Of a stretch of 64,000 nucleotides of DNA, positions 6,117-14,438 are shown in pieces. The notes under the pieces are model-generated. The model did no database searches, was not told the origin of the DNA, and saw only the letters and a list, made by a program, of their open reading frames with translations. Source of the DNA: JAOUEA01 sp040882605. Lineage in GTDB: Bacteria; Actinomycetota; UBA4738; HRBIN12. How positions within the stretch are numbered: the first letter of the stretch is position 1; every line of letters starts with the position of its first letter. Location of the stretch: the NCBI GenBank assembly GCA_040882605.1, contig JBBEAY010000060.1, positions 16,958-80,957 on the forward strand, given 5' to 3'. A program made the translations under genes and the position numbers.

Positions 6117-8509
6117 GGATCGAGGTGGGCAAGGATGTCGGCGATCGAGAAGTCCGCAGCGGCGAGGTAGGAGTCGGCGGCGCCGTAGTACACACGGATG
6201 CGCTCCTCGTCGAGCGCGACGTGGCCGCTCGGGAAGACCACGTCGAGCAGGAACCCCGAACGCTCGTATTCGAGCTCGGGGCCGAGCAGTGGGTGCGAGG
6301 ATCGAGCCAGGACCTTCGCGGGGTCATCGGCGTCGAGCAGCATCGCGCCCATGCCGTAGCGGTTAGTGCGGTCGGCGCCGTGATAGACCTCGAGCCACCC
6401 GTCGTCGACGCGGAACGGTGTGAGGCTCGCGCCGATGCGCGCCTCGTCCCACATGCCGGGGCGCGGCATCGCGACCTGGCGGTGGGCACCCCAGTGCGTC
6501 ATGTCGGGCGACTCCGCGAGCCAGATGCCCAGCACGCGAGAGAACGACCCCGGCATCGGCCGTGTGAACGCGAGGAAGCGATCGCGAACCCGCTCAGGGA
6601 AGAACACGACGTCTTTCATGTCGGGCAAGAAGATCACGCCTCCGCGCTCGAACGAGCGGAAGTCGGTGGTCGAGAGCCTGCTCGTCGTGATGCCGAGCCG
6701 GCTGACCGACACGTAGGTGATGTGGAAGACCCCGTCGATCTCGCTGACGCGAGGGTCCTCGACCCCGTAGGCCTCGAGCTCTGTCGCCGGTAACAGAGCC
6801 GGCGAGCGCTCGACCTCGAAGTGCTCGCCATCGGTGCTGCGCGCGACGCGCAGATGCGACGTGTGCGTGAGGTAGTCGGTCGTTCCGTCGTCACCGTGAT
6901 GGCCGTCGGTGAGGTCTCGGTAACGGATCGTGCGAGGGTCTTCGAGATCGACGCCGGGCTCGTCACGTCGCACATACCCGAGCATGATGCGCGGCGGGTC
7001 GGCCGATGTGTCGAAGAACGGCATGCCGACCAGGTCATCGAGGTCGAGCGCTTTGGGCAGGGCCGAGAGGGTGGGGCGGTCACCGCTCAGATCCACGAGC
7101 CGCGCGCCCTCGGGAAGCTCGCCCTGACCGCTCGGGCGCTCGGCCACGCGAAGCAGCAGCACGACCTCATCGCCGACGCGCGCCGCCCCCGCATTGATCG
7201 TCGAGATCACCTCCATGCCGGGCTGCGATGGGGCGATGTCGTCGGGTGTGATCAGGGGGTTGCCGGGAAGGCGGGCGCCCACGGGCACGGCGACCCACTC
7301 TCCCGGACGTGCCTGGGTGGGTCGTTTCGCAGGCGTCGACGCCATGAGATCGCGCACCACCTCGACGAAGCGTGTGCCCGTCTTCGGCCAGGTGAATTCG
7401 TTCGCGTACGAGTAGGCGTCATGCTCGAGCCTCCGCTTCAGGTCCGCGTCGTCGAGGAGCGAGATGATCGCGGTGGAAAGCTGATCAGGGTCGCGGAAGT
7501 CCACGAGCAGCCCCCGCCCGTCGGCGAGCGCTTCCTTCGCATGCAAGTACGGGGTCGAGACGACGGCCTTGCCGGCGCCGAGCGCGTAGCTGAGCGTGCC
7601 GCTCGTGATCTGGTTCGGATCGAGGTAGGGCGTTACGTAGATGTCGGTAGCGAGCAGCAGCTCGATGATCTCCTTCTGGCGCAGGTATTGGTTCAGGAAC
7701 GCCACGTTGTCGTCGAGGTCGAGGCTCTCGATCATGTCGACGAGCTTGTTGCGGTATCCCTCACCGCGATTGCGAAGCAGCTCGGGGTGGGTCTGACCTG
7801 CGATCAGGTAGAGCGCGTTGGGGTGTCGCTGGGCGACCCACGGCATCGCTTCGATCACGTACTCGAGTCCCTTGCCCGGACCGACGAGGCCGAACGTGGC
7901 GACGATCTGGCGGCCGCCGAGCCCGAGTTTCTCCTTCAGTCGCCGCCGGCCGCGCGGTTCGATGTGCGGCATGCCGTGTTGGATCACGCTGGTGGGTGTC
8001 GTGACCCCGTACACGTCGCGCAGGATGGCGACCGCCGACTCCGCCATGACGATCAGGTGGTCGGCGTTGGCCGCGATGTTGCGGACCGCGTCGCGCAACG
8101 CCTCGCTTGGCTCGGGCAGCACTGTGTGCATCGTCACGACGACCGGCTTGCCGACTTCCTGCAGGAAAGGCGTGAGGTGATCGATGTAGGTGCCTTCGAC
8201 CCAGGTCTCGCCCTCCCACGACTCGTCCTTCCATAGGCCGTAGAGTCCGAATTCGTGTTGCACGCACACGACGTCGGCATCGGAGCCACCGATGGCCCGC
8301 GCGGCGGCGACGTAGCCGTCGGGCGAGCCTTGGCGGATGCGCCAACGGACCTCGGGTCCGTACGCCCTCACGGAGTTGCGTTCGTCGATCGCCGCGACCT
8401 CGCACACGACCGACTCGTCGGCAGCGTGTACCGCTGCGATCAGGTCGTTCGTGAAGGTGGCGATGCCGCAACGTCGAGACGGCCAAGTCGAGACGAACGC
8501 GATGCGCAT
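6110..8509 (-). CDS. Fusion of GT4 glycosyltransferase and GH130 glycoside phosphorylase
   Basis: A 799-residue protein from the ATG at 8509 (MRIAFVSTWPSRRCGIATFT). Residues 1 to ~395 are a GT-B, GT4-type glycosyltransferase: an N-terminal Rossmann start, FGLVGPGKGLEYVIEAMPWV, and the nucleotide-sugar region TSGTLSYALGAGKAVVSTPY. Residues ~405-799 are a GH130 five-bladed propeller: INAGAARVGDEVVLLLRVAE, YGVEDPRVSEIDGVFHITYV (EDPR holds the catalytic Asp), EVYHGADR and VYYGAADSYLAAADF. GH130 enzymes phosphorolyse beta-mannosides, so the fusion could join synthesis and phosphorolysis of one cytosolic mannoside. The two domains are normally encoded separately. There is no signal peptide. An upstream extension of the frame is not convincing. 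Confidence 0.88.
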   Translation of the reverse strand: MRIAFVSTWPSRRCGIATFTNDLIAAVHAADESVVCEVAAIDERNSVRAYGPEVRWRIRQGSPDGYVAAARAIGGSDADVVCVQHEFGLYGLWKDESWEGETWVEGTYIDHLTPFLQEVGKPVVVTMHTVLPEPSEALRDAVRNIAANADHLIVMAESAVAILRDVYGVTTPTSVIQHGMPHIEPRGRRRLKEKLGLGGRQIVATFGLVGPGKGLEYVIEAMPWVAQRHPNALYLIAGQTHPELLRNRGEGYRNKLVDMIESLDLDDNVAFLNQYLRQKEIIELLLATDIYVTPYLDPNQITSGTLSYALGAGKAVVSTPYLHAKEALADGRGLLVDFRDPDQLSTAIISLLDDADLKRRLEHDAYSYANEFTWPKTGTRFVEVVRDLMASTPAKRPTQARPGEWVAVPVGARLPGNPLITPDDIAPSQPGMEVISTINAGAARVGDEVVLLLRVAERPSGQGELPEGARLVDLSGDRPTLSALPKALDLDDLVGMPFFDTSADPPRIMLGYVRRDEPGVDLEDPRTIRYRDLTDGHHGDDGTTDYLTHTSHLRVARSTDGEHFEVERSPALLPATELEAYGVEDPRVSEIDGVFHITYVSVSRLGITTSRLSTTDFRSFERGGVIFLPDMKDVVFFPERVRDRFLAFTRPMPGSFSRVLGIWLAESPDMTHWGAHRQVAMPRPGMWDEARIGASLTPFRVDDGWLEVYHGADRTNRYGMGAMLLDADDPAKVLARSSHPLLGPELEYERSGFLLDVVFPSGHVALDEERIRVYYGAADSYLAAADFSIADILAHLDPC

Positions 8510-8556
8510 CGCCCCACGATACAGGCGCGCTTCACGAGCTCGGCCAAGGAGCTCGA

Positions 8557-8940
8557 TCAGTAAGAGCGGCGCTTCTTCGGGTCTGCTGTGCGCCCGATCG
8601 CCCACACGCCTATGCCGAGCAGGGTGGTGAACAACGTGACGAGGCCGACGACGCCGATCAACACCGTGGCGGGGTCCGCTGCGTCTGAGCCTGCACTCAC
8701 TGCTTTCACGATCGCGTACACCGTGATGAGCGTGTAGACGCCGGCCACGATCAGCACCGGGAGCGCGAGCAGCGCGCCGAGGTTCAGTCCGGCCACGACG
8801 AGCGCCACGCCCTTCGATCCGCCGGCGCCGGTGGGTTCGGCGCCGGCGCGCTCGACGCTGCGATCGGTCTCGTCCCAGTCGTCGGTTTGGCCGGGCTCCG
8901 GCCATGGGCCCGATCGGGTGGGATCGTTGCTCGAACTCAC
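8557..8940 (-). CDS. Small two-helix membrane protein of the glycan operon
   Basis: From the GTG at 8940 this is a 127-residue protein. A hydrophilic, acidic N-terminal part of ~45 residues (SSSNDPTRSGPWPEPGQ onward) is followed by two hydrophobic helices, about residues 50-75 and 90-115, and a short basic end (PKKRRSY) that should be cytoplasmic. No family is recognised. It is the first gene of the operon with the GT4-GH130 fusion, 47 nt upstream of it. The longer upstream frame to 9198 is Arg-rich and antisense to the divergent gene, so the GTG start is preferred. Confidence 0.6.
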   Translation of the reverse strand: MSSSNDPTRSGPWPEPGQTDDWDETDRSVERAGAEPTGAGGSKGVALVVAGLNLGALLALPVLIVAGVYTLITVYAIVKAVSAGSDAADPATVLIGVVGLVTLFTTLLGIGVWAIGRTADPKKRRSY

Positions 8941-9023
8941 CCGCCGAGTATCCCAGCATCGAGCCGTGGGGGGTGGGTCGCGGCGTTCGAAGCCACGGCG
9001 CGCGCGATGGTACGTTCGGCGCC

Positions 9024-10619
9024 GTGCAGCGTTCCGGTGAAGCGCCGTCCGACATCCGGTCGTCCGGCGACCTCGCGTCAAAGGCTCCGCCCTCGGCGAC
9101 ATCGCCCGCCGGTTCTCGCGAAGCGGTGCTCGCCGTCGCTCTCGCGATCGGGGGCGCCCTGGCGTGCGCGTCCTTCGCCGCAGCGCCTGATTCGCCATTC
9201 CAGCCGGTGCTGCCGGCGGGCGCAGTGCCGAGCGGTCCGCTGACCGCGTTCGCCACCGCGGTCGGGCTCGACCGCCTCGCCGGCTCCTGGCTGATCGCCG
9301 CCGGGGTGGCTTCGATGGGGTTCGCGGTCGCCGGCTTCCTAGTGCTGCTGCGAGCGACCTTGCGAGGCGTCGTGAGCCTGCGGGCGGTCATCGTGCTCGC
9401 CGTGCTGGCTAACGTCGTCATCGTGACGATGCTGCCGCTGCTGTTCTCGCGTGACGTCTACTCCTACGCGTTCTACGGGCGCATCGTTGCCGTCTACGAC
9501 GAGAACCCCTATGTGCACACACCCGTGGAGTTCGGGGGCGACGATCTGTGGCCGCTGGTCGGTCCGAAGTGGGTCGACACACCCGCCGTGTACGGGCCGG
9601 CGTTCACGACGATCTCCGGCGCTGTCGCGCGGGTGTTCGACACCCCTGCAGCCCAGGTCGATGCGTACCGGTGGTTGGCCGGACTCGCAGCCCTCGCGAC
9701 GGTTGCCGCGATCGCGTCGATCACCCGGCGGCTCCGGCCCGATCGCGCGGCGTTCGCGGTGGCTGCGTTCGGGCTGAACCCTGCGGTGCTCTTCCTCGGC
9801 GTCGCGAGCGGACACAACGATCTGCTCGTGGCTCTCGCGATAGCGCTTGGGACGCTGCTGCTCGTGCAGGAGCGCACGCTCGCGGCCGCCGCCGTGCTCG
9901 CCGTGGGCGCGCTGATCAAGGCCCCTGTGGCGCTGCCGCTCGTGCTCGTCATCGTGTGGGCGGTGGCCGGGACCGAGCGACCACGGCGCGCTCGGGCGCT
10001 CGTGACCCATGTAGGCCTCGCGGTTGCGATCGGACTCGCCTCCGCCATCCCCTACTTGCAGACCGACGACCCCACGCTCGGCATGCTCGAGCTGGCAGGT
10101 CACGAGGGGTGGCTCGCTCCTTCCGGCCTGGTGGCAAAGGTGTTCGGGTGGCTCAGCTTCGGCACGCTGGGTGTGCTCGCTCGCGTGGGGTTCGCTGCGG
10201 TGTTGCTGATCGCCTTCGTCCGACTGGCGCGCGACCTCGCACGGCGTGCAGTCGCCCCGGAGCCGGTTGAAGCGGTGTGCGCGGCGATGGGCTGGTCCCT
10301 CGTGATGCTGATGCTGCTCGGACCCGTGCTGCTTCCTTGGTACGCCGCGTGGGCGCTACCGCTCGTGTGGCTGCTGCCGCGACCGTCTCGCACGACGTTG
10401 ATCGGGACCGGCGTCGCCCTCGCCATGGTCCAGTGGACGACCGAGCCCTTGCGCTACCCGGGCGCTTTCAACGTGAACCTAGCGATCGGGCACTGGGTCG
10501 TGACCCCCACTCTGCTGGTGCTCGTGATCTGGTGCCTCGTCGACCTGCGGCGCCGCGTCGTCGAACGGCTTCCCTTGCATGACACGCACGATGTGGCCGC
10601 CCGCGATCGCCAACGCTGA
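9024..10619 (+). CDS. MptB-like polyprenol-phosphate-mannose alpha-1,6-mannosyltransferase
   Basis: A 531-residue polytopic GT-C membrane protein from the GTG at 9024. The first large extracytoplasmic loop holds LLFSRDVYSYAFYGRI and ENPYVHTP, then PKWVDTPAVYGPAF; an aspartate after the first helices and the YGP motif are hallmarks of the MptA/MptB family, which builds mannan cores of lipoglycans in actinobacteria. ASGHNDLLVALAIALG and VGALIKAPVALPLVL are further family-like segments. It is divergent from the mannoside operon, in keeping with a mannose-glycan neighbourhood. Its last 141 nt overlap the convergent gene at 10479-12332. The exact linkage made is uncertain. Confidence 0.8.
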   Translation: MQRSGEAPSDIRSSGDLASKAPPSATSPAGSREAVLAVALAIGGALACASFAAAPDSPFQPVLPAGAVPSGPLTAFATAVGLDRLAGSWLIAAGVASMGFAVAGFLVLLRATLRGVVSLRAVIVLAVLANVVIVTMLPLLFSRDVYSYAFYGRIVAVYDENPYVHTPVEFGGDDLWPLVGPKWVDTPAVYGPAFTTISGAVARVFDTPAAQVDAYRWLAGLAALATVAAIASITRRLRPDRAAFAVAAFGLNPAVLFLGVASGHNDLLVALAIALGTLLLVQERTLAAAAVLAVGALIKAPVALPLVLVIVWAVAGTERPRRARALVTHVGLAVAIGLASAIPYLQTDDPTLGMLELAGHEGWLAPSGLVAKVFGWLSFGTLGVLARVGFAAVLLIAFVRLARDLARRAVAPEPVEAVCAAMGWSLVMLMLLGPVLLPWYAAWALPLVWLLPRPSRTTLIGTGVALAMVQWTTEPLRYPGAFNVNLAIGHWVVTPTLLVLVIWCLVDLRRRVVERLPLHDTHDVAARDRQR

Positions 10620-12332
10620 GGCGAATGCCGGACCCCCCCAGCCGTCGAGCCCCACGCCGAGCCGCTCCACGACGAGTCCGGCGATCGTGATCGCTGCCAC
10701 CCCGAAGGCCGGCGCCGCGGCGGCCGCCGCCACGCGGTCCCCGAACGTCCACCAGGCCCATCCGGAGCCGGTGAGCCAGAGGAGTGCCAGCACCGCGAGC
10801 GCGGCGATCGCGATCGCGATCGGGCTCGCGGAGCGCAACTCGTCGTCGCCTGCGGGCAGTGGCCGGGGGTCGGGTACCGACGCAAACACCTGCGTCTCAC
10901 TCGACGGATCCTGGGCGTCGCCCCAGGCCACCAACCGATCGTCGGCCAACGACGACGGCTTCTTGTTCCACTCGGGGGCGACGAAGATCGCGCGTTCGCC
11001 CTCGGGCAGATCGGAGAGCGTGATGCGAGACAGCGCGTCGTACTCCAGCTCGCCGCGTTGGGTCGGCCGCCCGGCCAAGAGATCATCGAGGGTTCCCACG
11101 AAGACGTAGACGTCGTCGGCGCGCTCGGCGGGTACGGCCGCACGGGCGATGTTCCCGACGTTCGTCGCGAGGAACGTCGCCGTCCGGTCGATGTCGTCGA
11201 CCACGAACACGAGCGGCGTATCCGGCGCAAGGGTGTCGGCGATGCGCCCCACGAGGGTCACGGCGACGAGGTCTTCGGCGGAGATGAACGGCGTCTGGTG
11301 TCGCTGGGCGTTCAGAGCGGGGACCGCGAGCAACAGCAGGAGCGCCGCGGTGACCGCCACCGAGAGCCAGTGGTGCGGATGGGTTCGTTCCCACATCCAG
11401 GTGATCGCCAGGGCGGCCAAGATCGGCAACGAGAAACCGAACGCCAGGACCCGCTCCGGCGGGAACCACCCGGTCGCGAAGCCAACCGGCACCCCGATCA
11501 CCGTGAAGGTGACCCACGCGGCCAGGAACCGCCGGGTGAAGCTGTGCACCTGCAGCGTGCCGATCGCGGCCAGCGGCAGCGTGACCCACGGCGCGAACCG
11601 CCTCAGGCCTTCGCGGAACCGGAGCTGGTAATTCTCGACGAGCAGGTCGTCGAGTCCCACCCGTCGCAGGAAGCTGTCCCTCGACGTGTCGACCGAGAGT
11701 GACGCCGGACCGGCGAGCACCGAGAGCAGTCCCGCTCCGACGACCAGCCCACCACCACCGAGCGCGGCCAGCACCCGTCCTGCGTCGGATCGCCAACCGT
11801 GCTCGGGCTCGAGCATCCACGAAACGGCCGCCGCCGCGACCAGGATCGCCGCACCTGCGAGGAAGAACTGCGGGTGCGAGAGCCCTCCGCCTCCGAGCAG
11901 GAACGCCGCCGCCATCACGCCCCGGCGGCTCCGGCGCGCGAGCGCGGCCGCCGCGACGAGGAACGTCACGGCGAACACGAGGTTCGAGACGTAGCCGGCC
12001 GCGAGGTGCACGGCGAAGATGCCCCCCATGAGACCCGCCAGCCCCCAGCCGAGCCGGTGGCCGTGTGTGCGGCGGTGCACGAGCGCGACCGCGCCGAGCC
12101 CCATCGACACCCCGAGCGCTTGCTGCAGACCGGCGACGGCGGGGATGAGGCCTGATCGCAAGGTGCCGGCGATCACGGCGATCAACGCGGGCACGCCCGG
12201 GCGGGCGCCCACGCGCGAGATGCCTTCGGCGACGCCCAGCCGCGTCCACCACAGGTAGACGGTCGCGTCGGGGCCGGGAGCGAACCGCCACGTGTTCGCG
12301 AGTCCCGGCCACGCGAAGACCACGGCGAGCAC
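10479..12332 (-). CDS. Polytopic membrane protein, GT-C-like
   Basis: A protein of about 617 residues with roughly twelve hydrophobic helices (for example GLMGGIFAVHLAAGYVSNLV and VAVTAALLLLLAVPAL). A soluble domain lies between helices near residues 370-490 (VFVVDDIDRTATFLATNVGN) and another helix pair near the end. The overall plan resembles GT-C glycosyltransferases or uncharacterised actinobacterial envelope proteins; no catalytic motif is certain. The GTG at 12332 falls inside the first hydrophobic segment, which begins upstream with DLLWLSLLAAV, so the real start may be a little upstream. It overlaps the convergent MptB-like gene by 141 nt, where it encodes a hydrophilic tail. Confidence 0.72.
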   Translation of the reverse strand: MLAVVFAWPGLANTWRFAPGPDATVYLWWTRLGVAEGISRVGARPGVPALIAVIAGTLRSGLIPAVAGLQQALGVSMGLGAVALVHRRTHGHRLGWGLAGLMGGIFAVHLAAGYVSNLVFAVTFLVAAAALARRSRRGVMAAAFLLGGGGLSHPQFFLAGAAILVAAAAVSWMLEPEHGWRSDAGRVLAALGGGGLVVGAGLLSVLAGPASLSVDTSRDSFLRRVGLDDLLVENYQLRFREGLRRFAPWVTLPLAAIGTLQVHSFTRRFLAAWVTFTVIGVPVGFATGWFPPERVLAFGFSLPILAALAITWMWERTHPHHWLSVAVTAALLLLLAVPALNAQRHQTPFISAEDLVAVTLVGRIADTLAPDTPLVFVVDDIDRTATFLATNVGNIARAAVPAERADDVYVFVGTLDDLLAGRPTQRGELEYDALSRITLSDLPEGERAIFVAPEWNKKPSSLADDRLVAWGDAQDPSSETQVFASVPDPRPLPAGDDELRSASPIAIAIAALAVLALLWLTGSGWAWWTFGDRVAAAAAAPAFGVAAITIAGLVVERLGVGLDGWGGPAFASALAIAGGHIVRVMQGKPFDDAAPQVDEAPDHEHQQSGGHDPVPDR

Positions 12333-12438
12333 GGCCGCGAGCAGGCTCAGCCAGAGGAGGTCCCCCCCGGCTGGCTGGGAAACGTCAGGGGTACGACGAT
12401 CGAGGCCCGGCCGAGAAGATCCAGGCGCGTTCGTGACC

Positions 12439-12996
12439 TCACTCCGCCGCGAATGAGCCCTGCGCCGCGACGGTCACGGTCGACCCGTCGTCCGCGACGC
12501 CCGAAACAGCCGTGCATAGGAACGAGCCGCCCATGCGATCTGGGAGCGCCGGCGAGATCGTAACCAGGCATTCTCCGGCGTCGGAGTTGAACTCCACGGT
12601 TCCGTCGGCACTGCCGATCGAGAACGTCAACACGCGCGAGGGTGAGGTCGGCTGCTGCGCCGTGAACGACTCCCCGCTGAGCGTCATCGCACGCTCGCCC
12701 GGCCCGGTCCAGGTCATCGCGAAGTCGGCGGGTGGCGGCAGCCACAGCGCCGGCAGCCCCAACGCCGGATAGGTCTCCGATGCGTTCACCGCGCCCGTGA
12801 CCGTGGCGACGGCGGTACCGAGACTGAACCCGGTCTCGGCCCCAGGGTCGACTGCGGCGGTGGGGGAGTCACCGATCTCGACCGGCGCTCCGGCGGAGAC
12901 GGGTTCGGGCAGCGAGCCAGGATCGTCCCGCCCGCAGGCTGCCACGAGCAACGCGATCGTCGTCGTCAAGGCCGCCGCAGTCGCCGCGCTCCGCAT
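12439..12996 (-). CDS. Lipoprotein of unknown function
   Basis: A 185-residue protein with a lipobox: MRSAATAAALTTTIALLVAA followed by C-GRDDPGSL, so Cys21 should be lipidated after signal peptidase II cleavage. The mature domain is beta-rich with two cysteines (GECLVTISPAL, GGSFLCTAVSG) that could pair. The pattern resembles small actinobacterial surface lipoproteins of the LpqH-like kind, but no family is assigned. It may be co-transcribed with the downstream polytopic protein, although about 107 nt separate them. Confidence 0.78.
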   Translation of the reverse strand: MRSAATAAALTTTIALLVAACGRDDPGSLPEPVSAGAPVEIGDSPTAAVDPGAETGFSLGTAVATVTGAVNASETYPALGLPALWLPPPADFAMTWTGPGERAMTLSGESFTAQQPTSPSRVLTFSIGSADGTVEFNSDAGECLVTISPALPDRMGGSFLCTAVSGVADDGSTVTVAAQGSFAAE

Positions 12997-13052
12997 CGGT
13001 GTGGTGTCCTCCTCCTCGGGCGCTGACTTTACCCCCTGCTAGCATCGCCGCC

Positions 13053-14438
13053 ATGCTCGACCGCGCCCTCGTAGAGGAAGTCCTCACCGCCTCTCGGAGT
13101 CGAGGAGGCGCCTTCGCCGAGGTCTTCGTCGAAGAGACGACCGGCACGTCGATCCGACTCGACGACGGCAAGGTCGAGGAGCTGACCACGGGGCTTGACC
13201 GCGGTGCGGGGGTGCGCGTGACCCACGGCACGAGCTACGGATACGCGTTCTCGAACCGCCTCGACCGCGATGCGCTGCTGCTGGCAGCCGAAGCCGCGAG
13301 CGCTGCTCTGCGTGAGGGCGAGGCCGGCTCGGTAGTCGACCTGCGCATGCTCGAAGGCCCGGTGACCAACGCCGTTGAGCGGGTCGCCGCGGAGGTGGCT
13401 GCTTCCGAAAAGGTGGCGTGGTTGCGCGAGCTCGACGACGCCGCTCGCGCTTTCAGCCCCGAGGTCACGCAGGTCGTGGGCGTGTACGGCGACTCGTTGC
13501 AGCGGCGACTGATCGCGACGAGCGACGGACGATGGGTCGCAGAAGACCGTCCGCGGATCAGGCTCGTCGCCCAAGTCGTCGCGAAGAGGGGTGACATCAT
13601 CCAGACCGGGTTCCACGGTCCCGCGGCATGCGCGGGCGTGGAGTTCATCGACGCCAACCCGCCACGCGCGACGGCCGAGGTCGCGGCGAAGCGCGCGGTG
13701 ACGATGCTCGACTCGATCCCGGCGCCCGCGGGGGAGATGACGGCCGTGCTCGCTCCCGGCATGGGTGGTGTGCTGTTCCACGAAGCCGTTGGGCACCCGC
13801 TCGAGGCAGATGCGGTCGACAAGGAAGCGAGCGTCTACCGAGGCCTCGTGGGCACGAAGTGCGCGAGTGAGCTGATCAACGGCGTCGATGACGCGACCAT
13901 CGCTAACGGCTGGGGCTCGTTCACGTTCGACGATGAGGGCACGCCCGGGCAGCGGACCGTGCTGTTCACCGACGGTGTGCTGCAGTCCTTCCTGTACGAC
14001 CGACTGCGTGCCGACAAGGACGGTGTCGGCTCGACGGGCAACGGGCGTCGTCAGTCCTACGCGTCTCCCCCGGTCGTGCGCATGACGAACACGAACATCC
14101 TGAACGGCTCGAGCTCGCCGAAGCAGGTGCTCGCTGACACCTCGAGCGGCGTCTACGTGACCTCGCTCGGTGGCGGCCAGGTGAACCCGGCGACCGGCGA
14201 CTTCGTCTTCGGCGTGAGTGAGGGCTACCTGATCGAGAACGGCGAGGCGACGACGCCGGTGCGCGGCGCCAACCTGATCGGTCGCGCGATCGAGGTCATG
14301 AGCGCGGTCGACGCGGTGGCCGACGACTTCGACACATGGGAAGGCACCTGCGGCAAGGATGGTCAGAATGCGCCCGTCGGCAGCGGCTCGCCCACGCTCC
14401 GCATCTCGAAGATCACCGTGGGGGGAACCGGTGCCTGA
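13053..14438 (+). CDS. tldD: TldD metalloprotease subunit
   Basis: A 461-residue protein of the TldD/PmbA family from the ATG at 13053. The zinc motif HEAVGH (His243, Glu244, His248) within GGVLFHEAVGHPLEAD identifies the catalytic TldD subunit; the N-terminal RLDDGKVEELTTGLDRG and the C-terminal GVYVTSLGGGQVNPATGDFV also fit. TldD forms a heterodimer with TldE/PmbA that degrades unfolded peptides and, in some bacteria, processes peptide natural products or antitoxins. The next gene supplies the partner, with an 8-nt overlap. No precursor-peptide gene was noticed nearby. Confidence 0.93.
   Translation: MLDRALVEEVLTASRSRGGAFAEVFVEETTGTSIRLDDGKVEELTTGLDRGAGVRVTHGTSYGYAFSNRLDRDALLLAAEAASAALREGEAGSVVDLRMLEGPVTNAVERVAAEVAASEKVAWLRELDDAARAFSPEVTQVVGVYGDSLQRRLIATSDGRWVAEDRPRIRLVAQVVAKRGDIIQTGFHGPAACAGVEFIDANPPRATAEVAAKRAVTMLDSIPAPAGEMTAVLAPGMGGVLFHEAVGHPLEADAVDKEASVYRGLVGTKCASELINGVDDATIANGWGSFTFDDEGTPGQRTVLFTDGVLQSFLYDRLRADKDGVGSTGNGRRQSYASPPVVRMTNTNILNGSSSPKQVLADTSSGVYVTSLGGGQVNPATGDFVFGVSEGYLIENGEATTPVRGANLIGRAIEVMSAVDAVADDFDTWEGTCGKDGQNAPVGSGSPTLRISKITVGGTGA

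Noticed and set aside
6821..8236. 471-codon plus-strand frame opposite the GT4-GH130 gene
   Set aside because: A high-GC antisense shadow with no hydrophobic core or motif; the minus-strand gene has two recognisable domains.
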